Assembly: GCA_020740775.1 (NCBI GenBank)
Contig: JAHEWK010000015.1
Location: 1,426,001 to 1,490,000 of the forward strand
From: Ilyonectria destructans
Lineage: Eukaryota; Ascomycota; Sordariomycetes; Hypocreales; Nectriaceae
DNA length: 64,000 bases
Direction of reading: 5' to 3'
Shown: positions 10,781 through 21,111 of the stretch, piece by piece
Position numbering within the stretch: the stretch's first letter is position 1
Layout: every line of letters begins with the position of its first letter
Program-made: the position numbers and the translations under genes
Notes under the pieces: model-generated
Seen by the model: only the letters and a program-made list of their open reading frames with translations
Databases searched by the model: none
Told to the model about the DNA's origin: nothing

Positions 10781-12313
10781 ATGAGCCTACGTTCTCTCCT
10801 GACTGCCTTCGTGGCGGTTTCGGCCGTCCCGTCAACGCTGGCTGAGCTCTCGATCCCTGAAGGGTTCGGGCCAAGCGCCGAAGTCGCCGCTCAGCGAGGT
10901 CCTCAAGTATTCAACTCGGTGTACGATGCACTGAGGAAATGGGGAGCCGTCGTTCACCCAAATGGCATGTCCCTCTTCCTGGCCACGGTCCCCGAGGGTG
11001 TCATGCTGCATCATGGCAATAACCGCAACCAGACTCCCACCGAGTTGGATTGGCTAGCCTACGAGATTGAGCATTCAGAGATGTTCGCTCGGCCTCGAGG
11101 TCCCCCAGGAGGTCCTCCAGGAAGCCCCCCAGATCGCGAAGGAGCAGTAAATCACAATCATGAACGGAGAAAGGATGATCAGGCGCCTCTATTCGACTAT
11201 GGTGCCATGCCACTCAAAGACGAAAGCGCAAGCGGCTGGCTGCACACTTATCGAACCACGAGGCCGCTGCGCTTCCTCTACATCGACGGCATGAGTGGCA
11301 ACAAGGGTAGTTCCGGTGTCAGTGATACCCAAGACTTCCTTCTGCGTGGCGTGAGAGACGTTGACTCAGACTGGCCCCCAAGTCCCAAAGACGGGAAATC
11401 GACGAGGGGACCTCCGGGTGAGCACCAACGCGCGTTGGATCTTTGCGAGCTCTGCGCCGAATGGGACCTACAGGGCGTCATCCGAACCGAGAGCCCTGGC
11501 TTCGAGATCATCAAGTGCAATTTCTTTGACGGACTGGAGCAGATCCAGTCACTGCAACGGTCGGGGACCAGCGGTAACCGCCCCCCAGGTCCGCCTCGAG
11601 GAGATAAACCAGGAAGATATGGTGGACCTGGGAAGCCGAGGGGGCCAGGAGGGCCAGGAGGACCAGGAGGACCCGGCGGCGGTGGATGGCGCCGGAATGA
11701 GGCAGATCGGAATCGCGAGATTGGTTCCAGCCGCACCCTCTTGGACTACTCGTCCATGGTCTCAGCCTATTTCTTCCCGGTCAACATCACAAATCCTGAC
11801 AGCAGCACACCGGAGATTCCACGGCTTGTGAATACTACCCAGGACGAGATGGCTGCCGTCAAGGCGTATCTGGCCAAGGTAGTCAAAGAGCGACACGATG
11901 TTCCCATCTCGTCCTTCAATTGGCGCGACATCGCAGACCTTGTCGTCCGCCGCTACGCCCCCAGACTTCCAGCCATGGCTAACAAGACCGAGTCGGTGGA
12001 AGACATGGCTCAGCAGATTCGGTTCCTGCTCGAGGTTTTCATCGACTACTCTGTGGAAGATGCTGAGACTCGCGACGCAGAGGCCGAGGAGCGCTGTGCG
12101 ACCTTTTATCTCCAAACGATGCCAATCGAGACGGACGCTGATCGGTTCATTTATGCTGCGTTCAAGGCCGTCAATGAAGAAATCTGTGCTGCCCTCTTCA
12201 AGGTTCGAAGCCTCGTCGTCCTTGACCCAGACGCCGGAGACGAGTTACTCGCAGAGGCCAAGTCTATCGTGAATTCACTGATGAGTTATTTGGCGTGGAC
12301 AATATTAGAGTAG
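10781..12313 (+). CDS. Secreted protein with Pro/Gly-rich tracts, unknown function
   Basis: Intronless gene of 510 residues. Residues 1-21 look like a cleavable signal peptide (hydrophobic core LLTAFVAVSAV, then Ala-rich). Two collagen-like low-complexity tracts interrupt the chain: RGPPGGPPGSPPDR near residue 105 and a GPGG/GGP-rich tract near residues 270-310. The remainder is globular in composition, with the segment RPLRFLYIDGMSGNKGS and two Cys-rich spots (LCELCAEW near 225, and a C-terminal pair). I recall similar fungal proteins with the YIDGMS segment but no assigned function, so I leave it unnamed. The low-complexity tracts are likely surface linkers. Confidence 0.85.
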   Translation: MSLRSLLTAFVAVSAVPSTLAELSIPEGFGPSAEVAAQRGPQVFNSVYDALRKWGAVVHPNGMSLFLATVPEGVMLHHGNNRNQTPTELDWLAYEIEHSEMFARPRGPPGGPPGSPPDREGAVNHNHERRKDDQAPLFDYGAMPLKDESASGWLHTYRTTRPLRFLYIDGMSGNKGSSGVSDTQDFLLRGVRDVDSDWPPSPKDGKSTRGPPGEHQRALDLCELCAEWDLQGVIRTESPGFEIIKCNFFDGLEQIQSLQRSGTSGNRPPGPPRGDKPGRYGGPGKPRGPGGPGGPGGPGGGGWRRNEADRNREIGSSRTLLDYSSMVSAYFFPVNITNPDSSTPEIPRLVNTTQDEMAAVKAYLAKVVKERHDVPISSFNWRDIADLVVRRYAPRLPAMANKTESVEDMAQQIRFLLEVFIDYSVEDAETRDAEAEERCATFYLQTMPIETDADRFIYAAFKAVNEEICAALFKVRSLVVLDPDAGDELLAEAKSIVNSLMSYLAWTILE

Positions 12314-12448
12314 TATGGGTATAGTATCTATTTCCAGATTGTAGATATAAATTGAAGAAAATTCGGTTGCTAGTTGTGTTCAGAACTGTTTCGAACTTCA
12401 AGATTGATCAAGACTGGTACAGCTATTCGCTACTCATCCAGCTCGTTT

Positions 12449-14974
12449 CTAGGGCAATTCACGAGTTTCCATCACGATCTCGTCGTCGTCGTCAGTATCG
12501 CTGAATTCGTCAGAGTCGAATGCACCGTCCATATCATGGTACCCCGGAACTTCCAATTTAATGCCAGTGCTCTGTATTAAAGCTCTCGAAGCAGTACCCG
12601 CGGCTTCTGTAACATCCAGCGCATCAAAAACCTCGCCAACCGCTTCCAAGGCCCTGCTCCAATTGGGGCCATTGACACCATCTTCTAATCCCAGAATATT
12701 ACCAATCGTAAATGGGAGCTGCCACTCAGATTGCATATAGTCTGGCCCAAAGCTCTGTCGTAAAAACGGGTCGCATTTCCTTCGAATCACAGACATCAAT
12801 CCCCAGTTCAGTTGGTGCATCAGAATGTAGGGGAAGGCGAACTCCATGACTTCGGCCTGCATTGCCAGGACAAGAGACCCCAGCAGTTCACCAGCTGAGA
12901 AGCGCTGTTTCGTAGCAACTGCTGCTCTTTTATTCCTAGGGTCTCCCCGCCCTGGCTTTTGGCCACCCCTGGTGCGTCCCACGACCGTCACGTCAGCAAT
13001 TTCCTGTTCTTCCAATTGGCTTTTCAAAAGGACCTCTTCGATGCACTCCGGACTCCAGGCGCTCGAGCCAGTGTTCTTCCAGTATCTGTCCAGGAAACTG
13101 CGGGTAACAGGAGCACCGGCTTTGATGAATCGCGCACCGGCTTTAGAGAAGTCATCGATGCTCGCTTTGGCCCTTGACGACGGGCGCCTCCGGTTTGTGA
13201 AAACGGATGCAGAAACTCCAACTTGTAGCAGGAATCGCTTGAGATAGTCCGCGGGATTCGTTGGTCTTCTTCCCACAAAGAACTGGTCTTCCCCAAGCTT
13301 CTTGAACATAAGCTCCATGTAGTATCACACACAACTAGTCAACCCCTCCTCCGAAACGGCGTTGTAAATGTGTGCAGGTAGTATAATCGAGCCCTATGCA
13401 TTAGTAACCAAAATTCCGATCTGATACATCTCAGCTCGGAAATGATACAAGGCCAATCCAGCTACAATAGGAGAGCGCTTCAAGAGTCGATGCTTCCTGA
13501 TTGTTTTCAGTAATGTAAGCCTCTGGGGGCCTGCAACCATTCCCTTCGCTTTATGCAAAGGATCCTGTATGAACAAGTCGATGACCTGTTGGGTGTCCTT
13601 GAGTGAATTCTCGTCGGAAGTCGACCAATGAGGACTCTTCAAATTCTTGTGGAATTTGATATGTGATTTGAGATGTGCATTCATGATCGACAATCGTTCC
13701 AAAAGAATAGTGACTGAGGTTTCACAGTAGCCTCTGAGTGTGTGGTGTATGTCGAGTGTCATTTCCGCCGCAAATATGAGATAGAACGGAACCTTCTGAG
13801 TTTCATGGAATTCCTTGACTCCGCGGATGAATTCATCCACAATGGGGAAATCGGGAACGTGATGAATAATCGTCAATGCTTCCATGAACAGCTCCGTGAT
13901 GATCATCTCATCCTCTTTGAGCTTCTCGTGCCCGGTCTTGGCCTCCCAGTCACTTACAAAGTTGAAACCCCCAAACGTGCCGTCTGGGTAGATTGGGACA
14001 TAGTCTTTGAATGGAAGGCTGGCAAGAGTCTCGACGATGCTACCGGTATTGAAGTAGCATCCCGAGGCGAGGTTATAAAAGTCGTGTTTGGTGTCTCCTT
14101 GCGTCCATGCCCGGATATCCTCCCCAGAGTACCCTCTTGCAACAAGAACCCGCGCAAAATACTCTTGGCAGACGCCGTGAGCGCTACCGTAATCTTCAAA
14201 TGCAGGCGAGGCGTTTTCTATGAGGATTCTGGCGAAATCGATGCCGGTTTTCGTCGCTACGGCCACAGCGGCCGGATCGAGAAACTTGTCCGCTCTTTCA
14301 ACAAAGTCTGACCATATGTTGGAGATGAAGTCTCGAATTTTCGCCAAATCATCCAACATCATCCAGAAAACGACAAGAGCATCTTCAAGCGAGTGTGGTG
14401 GCTCGGCTTCATAGATGATGTTATCTTGCTTAGTCTTCCCGGGTCTCTCAATGTCAGGTGCATTGAGGAAGGCTTCAGACGAGGCAGAAGCAGCCGTAGA
14501 CACGAGCGGTTTGAGAACCTCTCGGACTTTCTCAAGGACGCCAACAAAGTAGGAATGTCCGACGTCAGACTGGACATTGACTTCCACTCCGTTCTCGCTG
14601 AGTTTTTCGCTAAAGCTAGACCTCACCGCAATGACTCGGTTGATAGCCTTGAAAAATGCGTCTGGAATCGAAATGACAGGGTCTTTGGAAGCAGAGATGC
14701 ATTCGGCCAGCGGAATGAAGTTCTTTATCGCAATGACGTATGTAGCCGCGACTTAAGGCACAGCTCTGGGCCTTGCTTTGCCTTTCTTCTTGCCTCCCTT
14801 TCTGGCCTTTCCTTTCGATCGACCACTTGTTTTCGGTTGTTTGGTTGGAGGTGGAATTGGAACCAGACCAGCGGGACACCTGCAAGCCTTGGCTGTTGAA
14901 GCGAGCCATGATGCAACCGAATTGGTATCCTTTTTGTATTCTTGATACACACTGACCAGAGAGCTGGGCAGCAT
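12449..14974 (-). pseudogene. DUF6604-type gene with three in-frame stop codons
   Basis: A single frame of 842 codons runs from the ATG at 14974 to the stop at 12449 but is broken by TAA at 14753-14755, TAG at 13394-13396 and TGA at 13325-13327. Protein homology continues without frameshift across all three stops, so these are point changes, not introns. The N-terminus (SVYQEYKKDTNSVASWLAST) matches the DUF6604 domain that opens many large Sordariomycete proteins of unknown role; it is followed by a Lys/Gly/Ala-rich linker. From family memory, the second and third stops fall where a Trp is usual (NA-W-GSI and W-x-x-MEL), implying TGG to TAG and TGG to TGA. The region between stops 1 and 2 stays open for 452 codons, so decay is recent. 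A sequencing error would have to occur three times. Confidence 0.8.
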
Positions 14975-15548
14975 TTTGATATAATCGGATTATATCAGCT
15001 GCGGGAAATTAACGCATGCAGATGTTGCGGTGTGTCTAGGGTTTCCTGAGAGGAGGCTGGTTGTCTTAGTGTTTGCTTTTTCATGACTAAGCCAACGCCG
15101 AGACGCATTGCTGTTTCATTTCACTCAGAATCACATTGAAATAGAGGATGTGACATTGTACACAAGTATCAACTGGCCCTCAACAGGCCGCAACTAAGTA
15201 GTCTTGGATTGGCAGCTAACTTAAAATGTCAAGAAGTTTCTTGATTCGCCGGCGACTGGCATCAGTGAGGTTACCCTATATCAACTAGGTAGTTTTGATC
15301 CGATTAAAATTTCTCCCAATCAAATGGCTTTTGTGCTCGTAGTTGCAAGTTCGGACAGGAACATCCTAGATAGAATAAGAAACATTTTTTAGATTGTCTT
15401 CTGGGTAATTTGCTATTAAGAAAGTAAAACCTGTTGTTAAAGTGAGAGGTGATACTCACATTCTGACTGCTACCTCCATCCGTCCAATTCATCGAGTGAG
15501 CACATACCGGCCAACCACACTCCCTCTCACGTCTTGGTTCTCCATTGA
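14975..15548. other. Intergenic region
   Basis: Spacer between the DUF6604-type pseudogene start and the 3' end of the thioredoxin gene. It is somewhat AT-rich. No gene or repeat is supported. Confidence 0.4.
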
Positions 15549-16269
15549 CTACTCATTCTTTTCATCCAAGCCCGCCTGACGTCCGGTAGCACCCTGAACT
15601 TTGGCAGCCATAGCCGCGACCACAGCCTTTAGGGCAACAGGGTCCGCACCTCTGAGTCTGTCGACAAGTCCATCCTCCGTGAAGCTGACAGATTGACGGC
15701 CGTTGATTCCTTCAACGGCTACCGCCTTGGGTTTTCCATTCTCGAACAATACAAACGTAGGCATGGCAGAGACGGAATACCTCCCAGCCACGTTATTTAC
15801 ATGGTCGACGTTGACTTTGGCAAAAGCCAGTTGGCCCTTGGCCGAGTGATTATCAGCTAGTTGAGAGAAGATCGGCGCAATGGCACGACAGGGAGGGCAC
15901 CAGTCCGCGTAGAAATCGACAATGACATGAGTAGTGGATGACAGAACAGCATCGAACTCAGTTGCTTTGGTGATCTTGAAAACCTCGCCGGATGTTTCGG
16001 GAATGGGGGAGCGGTCCGCGAAAATTGCCTTGTAAACGTTAGATTTCAGTTCGATCGATTGAAGTCAATGAAAGAGGGGTGGCTAAGGCTTGGGGCGAGC
16101 GGTTCACACCGCAAGACTCAGCATGGCGAGAGAAAGCAGTGAATGACTTGAGAAGCCATGCTTCTAGACGATCTCGGTATGATAAGATGCAAGTGACGTA
16201 AAAGTGACCTACCGGTCCGATGATGAAAACAGCGATAACCGCTAGTATGATGTAGTAGATGGTCTCCAT
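15549..16269 (-). CDS. Membrane-anchored thioredoxin
   Basis: Two exons, 16269-16213 and 16028-15549, give 178 residues. Exon 1 encodes almost exactly one hydrophobic helix (ETIYYIILAVIAVFIIGP), which looks like a signal anchor. Exon 2 carries the thioredoxin fold with active site WCPPC at residues 62-66, the VNVDHVNNVAGRYSV strand and the cis-proline loop AMPTFVLFENG. The fold is followed by a helical tail of about 45 residues ending QAGLDEKNE. Thioredoxins reduce disulphides, and the middle Pro in place of the usual Gly is seen in some fungal thioredoxins. The separate exon for the anchor suggests an added targeting module: the catalytic domain is held at a membrane (ER, mitochondrial or other). 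Which side it faces cannot be told from sequence. Confidence 0.87.
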
Positions 16270-16970
16270 TCTTTGGTCTGAGCAAGTCGCCGGTTTATCG
16301 GTAGGAGTGATGAATATCAGCGAGCTGAGGTGACGTGATAAGTGACAGCGGATTGTTTTGAATTTGGTCACGTTACTCTCCTATCCGGGTTAGCTCGCGG
16401 TATAATGCCGACCGCCTTCCTCTCTGGGCTGCTGCAGTACAAACTTGCCAACAGGAATAATTCCTGGGAGTGTAGTGCTTTAAAGAGTGCTATTATTACT
16501 TGCTATATTACTCTTTTTGGTAATTAATTTAGTAGGTCATTTAGTATTAGCGTGCTAAGAGTGAAGGTAGACTAAGTGGCAGAAATTACTATGCCAAGAT
16601 ACCACCCAGAATAGTGAGCACCTCACAAGGCCCATCCTACATCCATTCGGTGAGAAAAATAGCTGCAGAGGAAACTAGGGAATGATTGGGCTAGTTGTTA
16701 CGTGAATTTGAACGTGGTAAGCTGGCGGGCTAGGATAACGGCATAACCTTTGTACTTATGCCTACGGTAGTCGAGGAGGACGTAATTATTTTACCTAAAA
16801 ACAGTGTTCCAATAAGTACTACGCTAGCTATGAACCCCAATACTACTTTCAAGGCATTCGGATAGTCGCAATTTAGCATTGAGCTACTGGAATGCGATTT
16901 TTTCAAGGTAGACACTCTGAGTTCTGAGATACGCAAGGTTCTTATTCTTTTATGCTATGCGCGTAAGCTC
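16270..16970. other. AT-rich intergenic region
   Basis: No gene is supported. The segment around 16460-16560 is strongly AT-rich, perhaps decayed sequence. The right end is the 3' flank of LaeA-like copy 2, and the left end the promoter of the thioredoxin gene. Confidence 0.4.
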
Positions 16971-18274
16971 TTATTCAGCTTCTGGTCTCTTACCATAAAC
17001 CGAGTAACTGAAATCAAGTTAGAGGTGGAAGGTTATAAATGCTTAGGAAACACTCACATCGGCATATAGGCATGAGTGTTTCTGTCACCCAAAACCTTCC
17101 TCACATCCACCAGAAAAACTTCAACAGCTTGAGGTGTCCAGCCATACGCTCTGGTGAGCGGCGCCATCGTGATGCCTTCTAAGCCACCTGAAAAGTTAGT
17201 GTAAACCCAGGCTCCCAGCTCTTTCAGTCTCTTGTCTTTTGGCCAGGGGTTATTCGGCCACCTAAACGTTTCGATGACAACATCCACAAAGCCTATTTCA
17301 GTCATAATATCGACAAGAGATGGTATGTCCTGATAGGCACGGCCAAACTTCTCCGATGCCCCCTGAAGGAGCTGGGCGCATTGGAGTAGCGCGTTGTTCG
17401 GAAGCAGAGTCCCGTCGTCAGACTTCCACGCTAGGTCTGGCTCTTGGATTTCAACGTAGCCACCAGGTTCGAGATGGCTGATAAATGTTAGAAATGAGGT
17501 TGGAGTGACAGAGTCAGATCCAGTGTAGTGGAATCTGATGAAGCAATGGACGTACTTGAAACACTTTGTCAGGAATTCGGTCCAGTTTGCGATGCTGGCT
17601 GTCATGAAGCTGCTATGGATGTAATCGAAGGGCGTCGAGTAAGTCCAGTTGTCTTCAATGTCGTCGATTTGGAAGGTCAAGTTTGGAGGAACACTATTGT
17701 TTTGTCAGCAATTGACGATCTGGGATAACAGCCCGGTTCGCTTTACAAGCTTGGTTGAATCGGAGATAGGTCAACGCCAATGACCTGAATATTCTTGTCA
17801 GTGATACTAAATCGTATCCATACTTCAAAATCCTCACTCACTTTGGCTTCTGGATGCTCATCCGCAAAGTCAACAGCCCAGATTCCAGTACCAGTTCCGA
17901 CATCCAAGACATGTTTAACTTTCGCGTCGGGACTATTTGGTGGTGCTAATCCGAGCTTGTCGTTAAGCGTAAGGACAAGCAAATTATGTTGGAGATCTTC
18001 CCACATGAGAATTCGTTCTTGAATGAATAGAATGATTGATACAATACCTAGTCTCTCATTCTCAATGTCATCGTTCGGCAATGTGTACTCTTCAAGACGT
18101 TAACTCGGCTCGAGACTCGCATCAATAATCACATCAGAAGGATTTCTCACTTCCATCCTTATAAGCATGGTATGTCCTCCCATTTTCTTTGCGGTATTCG
18201 AGAATAGAGGCGGTGACACTAGTGGCTGACGATAACTCCTTGATAGAAGAGTAGGTGTCAGGATCTTGCCCCAT
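16971..18274 (-). CDS. LaeA-like SAM-dependent methyltransferase, copy 2
   Basis: Seven exons on the minus strand: 18274-18151, 18089-18048, 18017-17842, 17784-17747, 17693-17556, 17477-17058 and 17007-16971, giving 324 residues. The start MGQDPDTYSS leads to the family entry motif ENGRTYHAYKDG, then YTLPNDDIENERL, SAM motif I (VLDVGTGTG, residues 92-100), GIWAVDFADEHPEAK, VIGVDLSPIQPS, VPPNLTFQIDD and HLEPGGYVEIQEPD. It ends HAYMP-IYSVYGKRPEAE. Its last two exons are 420 and 37 nt, the same lengths and phases as in copy 1, which shows a common origin. Role as for other LaeA-like paralogues: a soluble methyltransferase of unknown substrate, possibly regulatory. A further upstream exon cannot be excluded. 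Confidence 0.88.
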
Positions 18275-19640
18275 GTGGATTGGCCGAAGAAGCTGACTTA
18301 CATCGCCAAAGGTCGAGTCGGCATCAGATGCCGGCTAAGAAAGTTAGCTTCGATTCGTAAATGCTATCCTGGCGAGCATAATCACGAACCAGGTCATCAG
18401 GCTCAACAGAAGCTTCCGGGGTTCTTCCAGTCATCCTTTTTGGCAGTCGGCTTAATTTTGCTCCTTCAATGTCTGTATTGTCTGTCACTTCAGGGACTCT
18501 CTTTGTTATATTTTATAAGCATGCCAATACTTCTCACTAGGTTCCCTAGCAAATATGCACTGCAACCTGCCTGGACGAGATCCCTATGCCGTGAATTCTC
18601 GCCGCGGATGATGGGTAACGGATCCGGTCCAATAACGGGTTCTAATGTAAGCGAGCCCATGCCCACATCTGTGTGTACCCGAGATGTAACTGTCCCCGCG
18701 CATTCTGATGACGTGGCCTGGTATCACAAGGTGAGAGAAAGTGTTGAACTCAGTCACATAAATGCAATATGCCGTTTTCTAAGGTAAAAGTTAGCTCATA
18801 ATTGCATACAACAGCAATGAACGCGCGCAATGACCCCGACTTTGAACGACCCATGTTTAACATCCTAGTCGAAAAATTGGCATCACTCGGTTCCAAACTC
18901 TCATCCCTTCGGTCGCACTAACGATGATGTATAGCCGTGAGTGTCCCTACTATCATTATTGGAGGGGTTGTGTACGTGCATGTCCAATTATTGGCGGTAG
19001 AGCAGATCGTAGTACGTTCAATTTAGCAGAGTTCGTGACAATTATTGTGCAACACTCTCTTGTGACTGGCTAGGTGCTTGGTCCCTCTGACCCCTCTAAG
19101 CGCCTGGAGTTATAAAAGCCCTCTCTGTTTATTTCTCATACCTCGAATTCATTTGCCGGCTTCCTTTTCGTTGGGAGTATTCCCGTCGCATATTGGGTAA
19201 ATTACTCCCCCCTGTAGCCGAAGCCCATGCTGTCTTTAGGACACCGTGCAACGCTTACAGTTTGAGTTCAAAGCGAGGGGTGCAATGGCAGTTGACTCCA
19301 TTTTCCCTCTGCTCCTCCATTTAAGTATAACCCGTGATCAATGTCGTATCCAGAGAGATACGAGTGATCAGGATTGCGTTTAATCTAACGAGTAGGTCAC
19401 GTGATTAACGTCCAAAACTTCGTTTTCCCTTTGCGCACGGCAGATGGATCCATTCAAGCTACCCCTCACTTGACACACTATCGACTGCATCCTTCGTATA
19501 GCCTGATTAATAGGCAGACGCCTTTAACGTCAGGCTTATAACGGAAACATATTTCCCTTGCTTTAATTGATCTCAATTGGCCTTTCTCAACCAATCACAT
19601 CCCATATTGCCTGTGAGGGGTCTGAAAGGCCCCCAGCTCA
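18275..19640. other. Intergenic region
   Basis: About 1.4 kb between the 5' end of LaeA-like copy 2 (minus) and the DUF7053-like gene (plus). A 173-codon frame at 18266-18787 overlaps the methyltransferase start and has no family feature. I see promoter-like sequence only. Confidence 0.4.
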
Positions 19641-20324
19641 ATGCTGCAAGGGGGTGGGAAAATCACGCATAGATTCAGATTTATGGGCGAAAAGATTGCA
19701 CACCAAGAGGTAAGCACTTCTCCTTGGTATGCTGAGCCAATCACAGCTAACGGCTACAGCCATCTGAATCTGGAGATGCGGTCACAATGTGGAATGGAAG
19801 TAGCGCTCTCTATTCCTGTCCATATTCCCGCCCAATTCGCTCTGGAATATCTGCAGGCCAATGCACCGGTTTTGACCCAAGTTTCTGAAGATCCTGTCTT
19901 TGAAGAGCTCCCCCCTGACCCTGCCCTCATTGCCGATGACTCTTTTTTTGGGCCCTGGGATGAGAATACGCAGTTATATAATATCTCTGGGCCTATCTAC
20001 CTTGCCCCTGGTCTTAAAAAAGCGGCTACTTGGTCCGCCGTCTACCAACTCATTCCTGATGGTGTTAGACTGCGTGGGGTTGTAAACGCCGGCGTCGTTT
20101 CCTGGACAAAATGGACTATTCGTCGACGTCAGGATGGTACAGACTCTGAGTCAAGTAGCCCAGCGCTGAATATCGAGGAGTGGGAGTTATATGGAGAGGT
20201 CGTGATTGAAGCTCATAATCTTTTAATGCCGTTCGCGTCACTGTTTCTCCGTAGAGTGATACGGCAGCTTGGTGAGCGTGCTATTGATGGGTTAGTGCAG
20301 TCATACTATAATAATACTACCTGA
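19641..20324 (+). CDS. DUF7053-like fungal protein
   Basis: Open frame of 227 residues. The part from about residue 46 fits uncharacterised fungal proteins of the DUF7053 type: a SIPVHIPAQFALEYLQANAPVL helix-entry, then DDSFFGPWDENTQLYNISG, LAPGLKKAATWSAVYQLIPDGVRLR and WTKWTIRRR, ending in an EAHNLLMPFASLFLRRVIRQ helix. The fold is probably a START/polyketide-cyclase-like sandwich, but that is family inference. The start is unsure. A good intron (19710-19759, 50 nt, GTAAGC donor, GCTAACG branch, CTACAG acceptor) would shift the frame upstream, so the ATGs at 19776 or 19794 may be the real start, or an upstream exon is missing from this model. Confidence 0.7.
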   Translation: MLQGGGKITHRFRFMGEKIAHQEVSTSPWYAEPITANGYSHLNLEMRSQCGMEVALSIPVHIPAQFALEYLQANAPVLTQVSEDPVFEELPPDPALIADDSFFGPWDENTQLYNISGPIYLAPGLKKAATWSAVYQLIPDGVRLRGVVNAGVVSWTKWTIRRRQDGTDSESSSPALNIEEWELYGEVVIEAHNLLMPFASLFLRRVIRQLGERAIDGLVQSYYNNTT

Positions 20325-20556
20325 ATACATAAGAACATGGGTTAGAGTACGTAAATTCCTAGATTAAATGACTCTTAGTATCAGCTTTGGCTTGATCGTA
20401 CGAAAGCCACTTCTTGAACGACTCGTGATTTTTTTGACGCCATCGTCCAAAGGCAACTCAGCAGTACAACTATAGGATTTAATGCTGTTGATAAATATGA
20501 CCATGGTTGTGATGCTATGAGTGATATAAAGTCTATAATCAGTCAACGCGGTATTT

Positions 20557-21111
20557 CTATTTAAATGTAAGACTCGTGTTCTTGAACGGAATCAACGCTA
20601 AGATGACAGCCTGAGTGTAAAAGCTCGCTCGATCCATAACATTGTCCGTAAGTAATCCAACTGAGCCACTGCTTCTTTTCGAGTCTACCTTGCCAAATAT
20701 CTTGTCATCCGCGTGTCCTAGCTCCATTCCTTGGCGCAACAGCTCGGCCGTCTCTTCCGGTAGGTTGTAGGAAGCGGTTCGTGCTTTGCCTATTCGGCCT
20801 TCCCGACCCTCAACCACGATCCAGGCAAAGTTGATAATCGATCCGTCACGATCTTCCACTCCACCCTCAATTCCTACCCAATAGTCTGCATCCGGAAGAA
20901 CGTTTCTGGCATTTTGTACTCGATTCATGGCGCCACGGAGTGTTTCTTCGTCTGAGAAAGGTTGTTCAGGCACGCCTGAAGAGACACTGACCCCTTTGAT
21001 GTCATAATTTCCAGGAATCAATTGCATGAACCCTTCTTTGGCTGCTTTGATCTTGATTGGGTTCTTCGAAGACACCACAATCACCTTCTGAGGAATTGAC
21101 ATGCTGCGCAA
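20557..21111 (-). CDS. Inosine/xanthosine triphosphatase (NTPase_I-T, YjjX-like)
   Basis: Single-exon gene of 184 residues. The start of the fold shows VIVVSSKNPIKIKAAKEGF, matching the nucleotide-binding entry of the family. It continues with SSGVPEQPFSDEETLRGAMNR, the acidic ADYWVGIEGGVED and the C-terminal GSVGLLTDNVMDRASFYTQA. Enzymes of this family hydrolyse ITP and XTP to the monophosphates, keeping deaminated purines out of nucleic acids; the protein has no targeting signal and is probably cytosolic. Length fits the family (170-190). The second Met, three codons in (21102), could equally be the start. It is convergent with the DUF7053-like gene. Confidence 0.92.
   Translation of the reverse strand: MRSMSIPQKVIVVSSKNPIKIKAAKEGFMQLIPGNYDIKGVSVSSGVPEQPFSDEETLRGAMNRVQNARNVLPDADYWVGIEGGVEDRDGSIINFAWIVVEGREGRIGKARTASYNLPEETAELLRQGMELGHADDKIFGKVDSKRSSGSVGLLTDNVMDRASFYTQAVILALIPFKNTSLTFK

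Noticed and set aside
11278..11736. Collagen-like frame on the minus strand
   Set aside because: A GPP pattern arises from the antisense of the Gly/Pro-coding tract of the secreted protein; no signal peptide or start context.
13325..13396. An intron removing the TAG and TGA in the DUF6604-type gene
   Set aside because: The sequence between the stops reads as conserved protein (HIYNAVSEEGL) in the same frame and no good donor precedes the TAG.
18266..18787. 173-codon plus-strand frame
   Set aside because: It overlaps the start of LaeA-like copy 2, has no domain, signal or codon pattern, and contains a chance hydrophobic stretch only.
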